A stretch of DNA of 42,709 nt from Oscillospiraceae bacterium (GTDB lineage: Bacteria > Bacillota > Clostridia > Oscillospirales > Oscillospiraceae): assembly GCA_022800665.1 (NCBI GenBank), contig JAAWQS010000018.1, forward strand, positions 1 to 42,709, written 5' to 3'. The translations under genes and the position numbers were made by a program. The notes under the pieces are model-generated. The model did no database searches. It was given only the letters and a program-made list of their open reading frames with translations, and was not told where the DNA came from. Position 1 is the first letter of the stretch. Every line of letters starts with the position of its first letter. This document shows, in pieces, positions 23,208-30,828 of this stretch.

Positions 23208-25988
23208 ATGCAGGCAGACATCCGCTGGCTTTCCGACCCCACTGTGTTCCAGGTAAACCGCCTGGACGCCCATTCCGACCACGCTTGCTTCGCTTCCGCC
23301 GCCGAGCTGGAACAGGGCTGTTCTTCCCTGCGCCAGTCTCTGGACGGGCTGTGGCGTTTTGCCTGGAGCAAGGCCCCCGCCCTCCGTCCGGAAAATTTCT
23401 GGCAGGAGGATTTTGACGCCTCCGGTTTTGGCTCCATCCAGGTCCCCGGCCACATGGAGCTGCAGGGATACGGGCAGATTCAGTATATCAACACGCTGTA
23501 CCCCTGGGACGGCCGCGCCAATCTCCGCCCGCCCCAGATCGACTGGGAGGATGACCCTGTGGGCAGCTATATCCGGGAGTTCGACCTCGATCCGGGACTG
23601 CGGGGTAAGCGGATCTGTATCAGCTTCCAGGGCGTGGAGCAGGCATTTTATGTCTGGCTCAACGGCTGCTTTGTGGGCTACGGCGAGGACAGCTTTACGC
23701 CGTCTGATTTTGACCTCACCCCCTATATCCGCGATACGGGGAACCGGCTGTGCGTAGAGGTGTACAAGCGCAGCAGCGCGGCGTGGATAGAGGATCAGGA
23801 TTTCTTTCGGTTCAGCGGGATTTTCCGCCCGGTGTACCTCTACGCCAAACCTGCGCTGCATCTGTCCGACCTGTGGCTGCAGGCTGGTCTGGAGGAGGAC
23901 AACCATACCGGCGTCCTGTCTGTCCGGCTTTTGCTGGAGGGCGAGACGGCAGGCGCGGACGTACACTGCCATATTTCCCATCCCGGCCAGGGGGTTCTCT
24001 TTGACGGCTCCCTGTCTCTGCGCCAGGACGGAAAATACTTCCGCAGCCAGCCCCTGCGCCTGGAAAATATCCGCCCCTGGCAGCATCGGTCTCCGGAGCT
24101 GTATCAGGTGACGCTGACGCTGCATACGGCCAACGGAACAGCAGCAGAGGTTGTCCCGTATGACATTGGCTTCCGCCGCTTCGAGCTGAAGGACGGGGTT
24201 ATGCTGCTCAACGGAGAGCGCCTGCTGCTCAACGGCGTGAACCGCCACGAGTGGAGCCCGGACCGGGGCCGCGCCATCCGTCAGGATGACATGGAGGCCG
24301 CCATGTCCGTGTTCCGCCGGAACAATATCAATGCGGTCCGCACCTGCCATTACCCCAATCAGACCCCCTGGTACTGCCTGTGCGACCGGAACGGCATCTA
24401 TATGATGGACGAGACAAATCTGGAGAGCCACGGCTCCTGGCAGAAGCTGGGGAAGGTGGAGCCCAGCTGGAACGTCCCAGGGAGCCTGCCGGAGTGGCGG
24501 GACTGCTCTGTGGACCGCGCCCGCTCCATGTTTGAACGGGACAAAAATCATACCGCCATCCTCTTCTGGTCCTGCGGAAACGAGTCCTACGCGGGAGAAA
24601 ATATTCTGGCTATGGCGGAGTTCTTCCGGTCCCAGGACCCCAGCCGTCTGGTCCACTACGAGGGGGTGTTCCACAACCGCGCTTTCAATCAGATTTCCGA
24701 TGTGGAGAGCCGGATGTACGCGCCGCCGGAGGATGTCCGGGCGTATCTGGAGGGCCGTCAGCCCCACGGCGGAAAACCCTTTCTGCTGTGCGAGTACATG
24801 CACGACATGGGCAATTCCCTGGGCGGTATGGAGAGCTATATCCGGCTTTCGGAGGAGTTCCCCCAGTATCAGGGCGGCTTCATCTGGGACTATATGGACC
24901 AAGCCCTCTGGCACACGGATTGCCATGGGCGCCGGGTTCTTGGCTACGGCGGCGATTTCGGCGACCGGCAGAGCGACTACGCATTCAGCGGCAACGGCAT
25001 TGTCTTTGCGGACGGCACGGAAAAGCCAGCTATGCAGGAGGTGCGCTACTGGTATGCCAGTCCGGAGGAACGCGCCGCCCACGACGCTGCAAACCGCCGC
25101 GCTGCTGCCCTTCTCCCTGCGCCGGGAAAGTCCTCCCCCCTCCGGACGGCGCGCGGCGACGGCGCGCTGGGCGTCCGGGGTAAGGATTTTGAAATCCTCT
25201 TCTCCTACCCCGAAGGCGGACCGGTCTCTCTGATTTCCGGTGGCCGGGAGTGGCTGTGGCGCGCGCCCCGCCCCGCCTACTGGCGCGCCCCTACGGAAAA
25301 CGATCTGGGGAATGGATTTGCCTGGAACAGCTCCGTCTGGGCGGCGGCGGACGCCTGGCAGAAGTGCGGCGGCATACAGATTTTGCAGGAGAGCGAAACG
25401 GGCGTCTGTATCCGCTATACCTATACCGCGCCTGCGCTGCCGGGACTTTGTACGGAGGTCGCTTATACGGTGACAGACCGCGGCTGTTTGGACGTATCGG
25501 TCCTCTATCACGGCCAGACCGGCAGACCGCAGCTGCCCCTGCTGGGACTTCGTTTCGCCACGCCTGTGCCGGTGGAGCGGACCAGCTGGCTGGGCCTGTC
25601 CGGGGAGACCTATCCAGACCGGAAAAAGGGCGGCGCGTTCGGCTGGCACCAGGAGGTCCCCCATATTCCTCCCTACCTGGTTCCCCAGGAGTGCGGCTGT
25701 CACACAGACACCTGGGCGGCATCGCTGCATATGGCGGACGGCGCACAGCTGCTGCTGGAGAAATCCGGCAGTCCCTTTGCCTTCTCCGCCCTGCCCCACA
25801 CCCCCCAGGAGCTGGAACAGGCCGCGCACAGCTATGAGCTTCCCAGGCCGGTGCGCACGGTTGTGACCGTATGCGGCGCCATGCGCGGCGTGGGCGGCAT
25901 CGACAGCTTTGGCGCGGACGTGGAGAAAGCATACCATATCAGCGCGGAAGAGGATATCGCGTTTTCCTTCCGGGTCCGGCTGATTTGA
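23208..25988 (+). CDS. lacZ: Beta-galactosidase, glycoside hydrolase family 2
   Basis: 926 residues, LacZ-type, somewhat shorter than E. coli LacZ (~1020). Order: N-terminal sugar-binding jelly roll (VPGHMELQGYGQIQYINTLYPWDG, ~75-215), Ig-like domain (~220-330), TIM barrel with NRHEWSPDRGRA, the acid/base Glu459 in WSCGNES and the nucleophile Glu529 in LLCEYMHDMGNS, then the small-chain domain (~640-925). No signal peptide, so cytoplasmic. ATG 23208 has AAGGAG ten bases upstream; the longer frame to 23091 would add an odd hydrophobic leader. No lactose transporter lies beside it, so the natural substrate may be a milk, plant or host-mucin galactoside that enters by other routes. Confidence 0.95.
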   Translation: MQADIRWLSDPTVFQVNRLDAHSDHACFASAAELEQGCSSLRQSLDGLWRFAWSKAPALRPENFWQEDFDASGFGSIQVPGHMELQGYGQIQYINTLYPWDGRANLRPPQIDWEDDPVGSYIREFDLDPGLRGKRICISFQGVEQAFYVWLNGCFVGYGEDSFTPSDFDLTPYIRDTGNRLCVEVYKRSSAAWIEDQDFFRFSGIFRPVYLYAKPALHLSDLWLQAGLEEDNHTGVLSVRLLLEGETAGADVHCHISHPGQGVLFDGSLSLRQDGKYFRSQPLRLENIRPWQHRSPELYQVTLTLHTANGTAAEVVPYDIGFRRFELKDGVMLLNGERLLLNGVNRHEWSPDRGRAIRQDDMEAAMSVFRRNNINAVRTCHYPNQTPWYCLCDRNGIYMMDETNLESHGSWQKLGKVEPSWNVPGSLPEWRDCSVDRARSMFERDKNHTAILFWSCGNESYAGENILAMAEFFRSQDPSRLVHYEGVFHNRAFNQISDVESRMYAPPEDVRAYLEGRQPHGGKPFLLCEYMHDMGNSLGGMESYIRLSEEFPQYQGGFIWDYMDQALWHTDCHGRRVLGYGGDFGDRQSDYAFSGNGIVFADGTEKPAMQEVRYWYASPEERAAHDAANRRAAALLPAPGKSSPLRTARGDGALGVRGKDFEILFSYPEGGPVSLISGGREWLWRAPRPAYWRAPTENDLGNGFAWNSSVWAAADAWQKCGGIQILQESETGVCIRYTYTAPALPGLCTEVAYTVTDRGCLDVSVLYHGQTGRPQLPLLGLRFATPVPVERTSWLGLSGETYPDRKKGGAFGWHQEVPHIPPYLVPQECGCHTDTWAASLHMADGAQLLLEKSGSPFAFSALPHTPQELEQAAHSYELPRPVRTVVTVCGAMRGVGGIDSFGADVEKAYHISAEEDIAFSFRVRLI

Positions 25989-26014
25989 CAAAATGCGGCT
26001 GAAGAGGGTATAAT
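25985..26014 (+). promoter_or_regulatory. Promoter of the second Sel1-repeat gene
   Basis: Perfect TTGACA (25985-25990) and TATAAT (26009-26014), 18-base spacer. The TTGACA includes the lacZ stop codon, so lacZ and the Sel1 gene abut but are separate units. Confidence 0.75.
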
Positions 26015-26056
26015 TGAGTCTCGAACATATTACTGGAAAGATAGGCGGTGAAAGTT

Positions 26057-27694
26057 TTGGGTATATTCCAAAAATGGAGGGAGCAGCGGCGGCAGGAGGC
26101 GCAGCAGAGAGCCTCTTTGAAGGATCTGAAGGAGCGCGTCAACTCCCTGGAGTCCGCCCTCAGCACCGCGCAGAGCGCCTACGCGGCCAAGCGGTATCCC
26201 GACGCGCTGGCCGCTTATGAACAGGCGGCGCAGATGGGAAATGCCGCCGCGCAGTACAGCTGCGGCCTGATGTACTACAAGGGCCTGGGCACATACGTCA
26301 ACCGGACCGCCGCTCTGCAGTGGTTCCAGCGGGCCGCGCAGCAGGGCAGCGCGGACGCGCAGTTCTACTGCGGCATGATGCACTATGAGGGCGACGGCAT
26401 CCCCGTGGACGAACGGCAGTCCCTGGCCTGCTTCGAACGGGCCGCGCTGCAGAACCATGTCCGCGCTATGTACTGGTGCGGCGTACTGTATGACCGGGGC
26501 GAAACGGTCCAAAACAAGGCGAAAGCCATCGACTGGTACCAGCAGGCCGGAGAGCAGGGCATGGTGGAAGCGCAGATGCGGTGCGCGGTCATGTATGATA
26601 CCGGCGACGGCGTGCTGCAAAATCGAATCAAGGCCCTGCACTGGTACGAGGAAGCCGCCGCGCTGGAAAATGTGGACGCCCAGTACCGCTGCGGCAGGCT
26701 CTACGCCGACGGGGACGGCGTGCCGCAGGATGAGCAGATGGGCTTATACTGGCTGGAGGCCGCCGCCGGACAGGGTCATGCGGACGCCCAGTTCCAGTGC
26801 GCCACCATGTATTACTTTGGGCTGGGTACGAAAAAAGACCTCTCCTCTGCCCTCCAGTGGTACGAAAAAGCCGCCGAACAGGGCGGCGCAGAGGCGCAGT
26901 TTGCCTGCGGCGTCATGTACTACGGCGGCGAGGGAGCGGAGCAGAACAGCGCCATTGCGCTCTCCTGGTTTGAGAAGGCGTCCCGGCAGGACCACACCGG
27001 CGCGCTGTATAACTGCGGGATGCTCTGCGAGGAGGGCGACGGTACGGCGGTGAATCTGAAAAAGGCGCTGCTGTACTACGAACAGGCCGCCGACCAGGGG
27101 TCTGCGGAGGCGCAATACAAGGCCGGTATGCTGCACCACGATGGCCGCGGTACGCCGGTCAACTACCGGGAATCCCTGTTCCGCTTCAAGCAGGCCGCAG
27201 AGCAGGACTACCCCCCCGCCCAATACATGCTGGGCATGGCCTACGACCGGGGCCAGGGGACCCGCATCAACAAGCCCGACGCCCTCCAATGGTATACCAT
27301 CGCCGCCGGAAAGGGCGTAGCCGAGGCGCAGTGCCGGTGCGGTACGATGTATTACAATGGCGACGGTACGGCGGTTGACTATGAGAAAGCGCTGGAGTGG
27401 ATGGAGCGGGCCGCAAAAGCCGGGAATCCGGAGGGACAGTGCATGTGCGGTATGATGTACCTCAGCGGCCAGGGCCGTCCAGTCAACCGGAAGCGGGGGG
27501 CGTTCTGGCTGGAGAAGAGCGCGGAGCAGGATTACCCGGAGGGACAGTACCGGTACGGGATGCTGTTTGCGCTGGGCCAGGGCGTGGAACCCAGCTCTGA
27601 GAAGGCGTTCTATTGGCTGCGCCGGGCGGCTTCCAACGGCAGTACCAGGGCGCGGAGGGCTTTGGATGCGCTGAAAACTGTGGAGGATCAATAG
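26057..27694 (+). CDS. Second Sel1-repeat protein, 545 residues
   Basis: About 14 tandem 36-residue Sel1 repeats follow a short charged, coiled-coil-like N terminus (QKWREQRRQEAQQR ... LKERVNSLESAL). No signal peptide or membrane helix. The repeats follow the pattern CGxMYYxGxGTxxNxxxALxWYExAAEQGxAxAQ, with a Cys at the same place in most of them; they have no ABC alternation, so they differ from the protein at 710-3712. TTG 26057 is preferred because ATAGGCGGTGA, close to the full Shine-Dalgarno AAAGGAGGTGA, ends six bases before it and covers the in-frame GTG 26048. Likely an adaptor or scaffold; partners unknown. It ends tail-to-tail with the DUF3810 gene, overlapping by seven bases. Confidence 0.85.
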   Translation: MGIFQKWREQRRQEAQQRASLKDLKERVNSLESALSTAQSAYAAKRYPDALAAYEQAAQMGNAAAQYSCGLMYYKGLGTYVNRTAALQWFQRAAQQGSADAQFYCGMMHYEGDGIPVDERQSLACFERAALQNHVRAMYWCGVLYDRGETVQNKAKAIDWYQQAGEQGMVEAQMRCAVMYDTGDGVLQNRIKALHWYEEAAALENVDAQYRCGRLYADGDGVPQDEQMGLYWLEAAAGQGHADAQFQCATMYYFGLGTKKDLSSALQWYEKAAEQGGAEAQFACGVMYYGGEGAEQNSAIALSWFEKASRQDHTGALYNCGMLCEEGDGTAVNLKKALLYYEQAADQGSAEAQYKAGMLHHDGRGTPVNYRESLFRFKQAAEQDYPPAQYMLGMAYDRGQGTRINKPDALQWYTIAAGKGVAEAQCRCGTMYYNGDGTAVDYEKALEWMERAAKAGNPEGQCMCGMMYLSGQGRPVNRKRGAFWLEKSAEQDYPEGQYRYGMLFALGQGVEPSSEKAFYWLRRAASNGSTRARRALDALKTVEDQ

Positions 27695-28761
27695 TAGGCC
27701 GTCAGCAGGTCAACCACTGTGCCATAGCTCCGGATGCCGTCTGTCTGGCCGTAGGATTTCAGCGTGTTGTCATAAATGCGCTTGCTGACCGTGGCGGTGA
27801 GGCCCTCAAACTGGGACCAGTAGCTGCTGTGGAAGCGCAGATCCGCCTGCACCGTTTCCGGCAACGCGGCGTACAGCTCCGCCCAGCGGTCCCGGTCTGC
27901 GCGGTACAGGGCGTTGCTCAAATGGATGTAGCCCATCAGATAGCCGGAATACTGATACGCGCTGTCGTCCGAGGCGGTTGACGCCGCGATGGCCAGAAAA
28001 TTGCACTCCTGTTCCGAGGCGATCCCCCGCTGATGGGCCAGCTCGTGGGCGATATTGGCCGGCAGCAGACAGGCGGGGCTGTCTATGTTTAAGTTCGATT
28101 CTCCGGTATAGGGGCTGTAAAAGCCGGTGAAGTTCATGGCGCTGAAGAGCCGGGAGAACAACATTTTTTTCGGGATACGGTCCTGCCGGGCCAGAAACGG
28201 AAATTCCATGGAAATGTTTTCGTATATGCCCGTACTGGCCTGGAAAATTTCATCCCGCGGGACAGCGAAAACACCGTCGCTGTCCCGTTTCACCTGCCCT
28301 GCCGTGTCCTCCAGCCGCCGGGCAAACCATGACGTCACCCGGTCCAGCTCCTGGACGGCCACCGGCTGGGCATAGATGCCGCTTTTTTCCTGAAAGCCGT
28401 CCGCGTAGTAGTTTACCCCCCAAAGCAGACAGTACAGACCGTAGGCGGTCAGGCTGAGGCAGGCCAGACCGGCGGCGCAGCCGTAGACGGCATGGCGTCC
28501 CTTTCTGGTGCGGATGCGGTGCAGCAGGACAACGGCCCAGGCTGTAACGCCCACGATGAAAAAGACATAGAACCACTCGACCACAGAAAACGGAAGCAGA
28601 TACCAGAATTTGGCATATCCGTCCTTCAGAGTCTGGGTCGCTCCGGACACCGCGTTTGCCGCCTCCGGACTGCTGGCGCCGTACCAGTAAGCGCAGAAGA
28701 CGGCCAGAACGCCTGCCGCCCAAATATGTACCAGCTTGTGCTGTTTGATGAATTCTACCAT
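27688..28761 (-). CDS. DUF3810 membrane protein with HExxH metalloprotease motif
   Basis: 357 residues. Three hydrophobic segments in the first ~130 (about 10-28, 62-85, 95-120), then a long extracellular part with HELAHQRGIASEQECNF: His239, Glu240 and His243 form a zincin site and a Glu of SEQE is a likely third ligand. This matches the DUF3810 family, whose substrate is unknown. ATG 28761 has AGGAGG seven bases upstream; the in-frame ATG 28797 lies on the promoter's -10 and can be ruled out. Confidence 0.85.
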   Translation of the reverse strand: MVEFIKQHKLVHIWAAGVLAVFCAYWYGASSPEAANAVSGATQTLKDGYAKFWYLLPFSVVEWFYVFFIVGVTAWAVVLLHRIRTRKGRHAVYGCAAGLACLSLTAYGLYCLLWGVNYYADGFQEKSGIYAQPVAVQELDRVTSWFARRLEDTAGQVKRDSDGVFAVPRDEIFQASTGIYENISMEFPFLARQDRIPKKMLFSRLFSAMNFTGFYSPYTGESNLNIDSPACLLPANIAHELAHQRGIASEQECNFLAIAASTASDDSAYQYSGYLMGYIHLSNALYRADRDRWAELYAALPETVQADLRFHSSYWSQFEGLTATVSKRIYDNTLKSYGQTDGIRSYGTVVDLLTAYY

Positions 28762-28797
28762 ATGTTCCTCCTGTATTGCACGAAAATAGCTGTCCAT

Positions 28798-28826
28798 AGT
28801 ATAACCCCTTGTTAAATTTTTGCCAA
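28798..28826 (-). promoter_or_regulatory. Promoter of the DUF3810 gene
   Basis: Minus strand TTGGCA (28821-28826), 17 bases, TATACT (28798-28803). Start near 28791. Confidence 0.7.
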
Positions 28827-28876
28827 GAGGTTTTCTATTCCATTTCTTTATTTCTTATGATAGAGCAATGTTGTGG

Positions 28877-28905
28877 TTGAAAATTGCGTTGGTATGTTGT
28901 ATAAT
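28877..28905 (+). promoter_or_regulatory. Promoter of the pseudouridine synthase / exonuclease pair
   Basis: TTGAAA (28877-28882), 17 bases, perfect TATAAT (28900-28905). Confidence 0.75.
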
Positions 28906-28940
28906 TTATTTTAATTTTAAGTATTAAATGGAGGCGTATC

Positions 28941-29840
28941 ATGCCGCTGCTGGAGCTGGTTGTGAGCGGGGAGCAGAGCGGGCGCACCGCCCGTTCCCTG
29001 CTGAAATATGAGCTGGGACTTTCAACCGCCCTCGTCAAGCGTCTGAAACGGACGGAATCCGGCCTGACGGTCAACGGCGTCCGCGTCTTCACCGATGCGG
29101 TTCTCCGAACCGGAGACCGGCTTACTGTAGATTTGAACGCGGCGGAACGTCCGACTGCAGTTGCTCCCGTTCCTATGGAGCTGGACATCGTGTTTGAAGA
29201 CAGCCACCTTCTGATTCTCAACAAGCCCGCTCCCCTGGCGGTGATCCCCTCCTCCCTGTCCCCCGGAGAACCAACCCTGGCCGGTGGACTGGCCCACTAT
29301 CTGGGCGAGGGATTCTCCTTTCATCCGGTCAACCGTCTGGACCGGGGTACCACCGGCCTGATGGCTGTGGCGAAAAGCGGCTTTATCCACGACCGGCTCC
29401 GCCGTATCCTCCACAGCCGCGATTTTTTCCGGCAGTACCAGGCAATCTGCACCGGTACGCCCTGCCCGCAGACCGGCAGTGTTGATCTCCCCATTGGCCG
29501 TGCGCCAGGTTCTGCCATTGAGCGGCAGGTCTGTCCGGACGGCCAGCCTGCCCGCACCGCCTACCGCGTTCTGTCCACAGGCGGCGGCTTCTCGCTGGTG
29601 GAGCTTACGCCGCGCACAGGCCGCACCCATCAGCTGCGCCTCCACATGGCCGCGCTGGGGTGTCCCCTGGCCGGGGACTGGCTCTATGGTACGGAAAATC
29701 CGGACCTTATCGCCCGCCCCGCCCTGCACGCCGTCCGCCTGGAGCTGACGCACCCTGTTACCGGGAAGCCGCTCACTTTTGCCGCGCCCCTTCCCAAAGA
29801 TATGATAATTGTACTGGAGCGTTTCGTATGTCCGAGCTGA
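28941..29840 (+). CDS. RluA/RluD-family pseudouridine synthase
   Basis: 299 residues. Converts uridine to pseudouridine in rRNA or tRNA; the target cannot be named. N-terminal S4-like RNA-binding part (RSLLKYELGLSTALVKRLKR ... VNG), then the catalytic domain with NRLDRGTTGL, where Asp134 is the nucleophile, and RTGRTHQLRLHMAALG. The usual HRLDRxTSGL reads NRLDRGTTGL. ATG 28941 has GGAGG eight bases upstream. Its last 13 bases overlap the exonuclease gene, so the two are co-translated. Confidence 0.93.
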   Translation: MPLLELVVSGEQSGRTARSLLKYELGLSTALVKRLKRTESGLTVNGVRVFTDAVLRTGDRLTVDLNAAERPTAVAPVPMELDIVFEDSHLLILNKPAPLAVIPSSLSPGEPTLAGGLAHYLGEGFSFHPVNRLDRGTTGLMAVAKSGFIHDRLRRILHSRDFFRQYQAICTGTPCPQTGSVDLPIGRAPGSAIERQVCPDGQPARTAYRVLSTGGGFSLVELTPRTGRTHQLRLHMAALGCPLAGDWLYGTENPDLIARPALHAVRLELTHPVTGKPLTFAAPLPKDMIIVLERFVCPS

Positions 29841-30778
29841 TTTTTTTGGACCTGGAGTGGAATACCGCGTTTTACCGCAACCACGAGGGGGAACGTGTCC
29901 CTTTCCATGAGCTGCTGGAGATTGCCGCCATTAAAGTGGAACAGGATACCGGCGCGATGCTGGACTCCTTCCACAGCTATATCCGTCCCAAAGCCAGCCG
30001 TAAGATCGGATTTCACACCTACGACGTCCTCCCCTACTCGCCGGAGGAATTGGACGAGCTGCTCTCCGATGCCCCTGGCTTTCTGGACCTGGGACCCGAT
30101 TTTCTGCACTGGTGCGGGCCGGACCCTGTTTTTGTGGAGTGGGGCAACAACGATGTGGAGGTGCTGCTGAGCAATTACAAGTACCATAACCTCTCCTTTG
30201 ACGCCGGTTGGAAGTGCGAGTATTTTGACCTGCAATACATCTACCAAAAACTTTGCACCGGAGACCTGGGCTGTCAGCCGAGCCTGGAAAAGGCCGTGAC
30301 GGATCTTGACCTGGACACGGACCTGGATTTTCACAGCGCTTGGAATGACACCTATTATACCGTCCTGTTATACCAGACGATGATGGACCGCTGCGCGGAA
30401 TTTTCCCTTTTCCGCCGTCCGCCGAAGCGCAAAGGACCAGTCCCACTCTGGGAGTTGAATCTGGGCGTTTATGAGGGCCGGTGGGTCTGTAAAAACCATC
30501 AGGCCGTGATAAATCCCCTCTGCCCCACCTGCGGCCAGCCGCTGAGCGGCAGACGATGGATTCGTACCACGCCCACCGAACAGGTTCTGCGCTGCTACTG
30601 CCCGGAACACCGGCGGCTGTATTTCGCCCTCACTGTAGAACAGGAGGAACGCCATTGGCGGGCGCAGCTGGCCTGTTACAAGGACGCCGGTCTTATTGCA
30701 GATCGGTACCATAAGACTTGCCGCCGGATTAAAATGTGCAGTAAACGGCGCGGCAGCTATTCCCAATCTACAGCGTAA
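29828..30778 (+). CDS. DEDDh-type 3'-5' exonuclease with C-terminal Cys/His cluster
   Basis: 316 residues. The first ~190 form an RNase T/DnaQ-like exonuclease: Exo I FLDLEWN (Asp8, Glu10), Exo II around WGNNDVEVLL, and Exo III HSAWND (His169, Asp174, spacing as in DEDDh enzymes). Residues ~215-290 hold CKNHQ, CPTC, CYCPEH and may bind zinc. The family with this shape is related to ERI-1-type exonucleases and may trim structured RNA, which suits its fusion by overlap with a pseudouridine synthase gene. ATG 29828 has GGAG eight bases upstream. The substrate is an inference. Confidence 0.85.
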   Translation: MSELIFLDLEWNTAFYRNHEGERVPFHELLEIAAIKVEQDTGAMLDSFHSYIRPKASRKIGFHTYDVLPYSPEELDELLSDAPGFLDLGPDFLHWCGPDPVFVEWGNNDVEVLLSNYKYHNLSFDAGWKCEYFDLQYIYQKLCTGDLGCQPSLEKAVTDLDLDTDLDFHSAWNDTYYTVLLYQTMMDRCAEFSLFRRPPKRKGPVPLWELNLGVYEGRWVCKNHQAVINPLCPTCGQPLSGRRWIRTTPTEQVLRCYCPEHRRLYFALTVEQEERHWRAQLACYKDAGLIADRYHKTCRRIKMCSKRRGSYSQSTA

Positions 30779-30790
30779 CAGAGTGAAAAT

Positions 30791-30828
30791 GCAGGACCGC
30801 CCCAAAGGGTGGTCCTGCTGATTTTATT
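30791..30828. terminator. Terminator between convergent genes
   Basis: GCAGGACC (30791-30798) pairs with GGTCCTGC (30811-30818), with inner CCC/GGG, then GATTTTATT. It ends the exonuclease operon just before the stop of the M56 gene on the other strand. Confidence 0.75.

Noticed and set aside
22860..25991. A 1043-codon minus-strand frame across lacZ and the small gene
   Set aside because: Antisense shadow of lacZ; it contradicts the independent 54-residue gene and has no recognisable domain.
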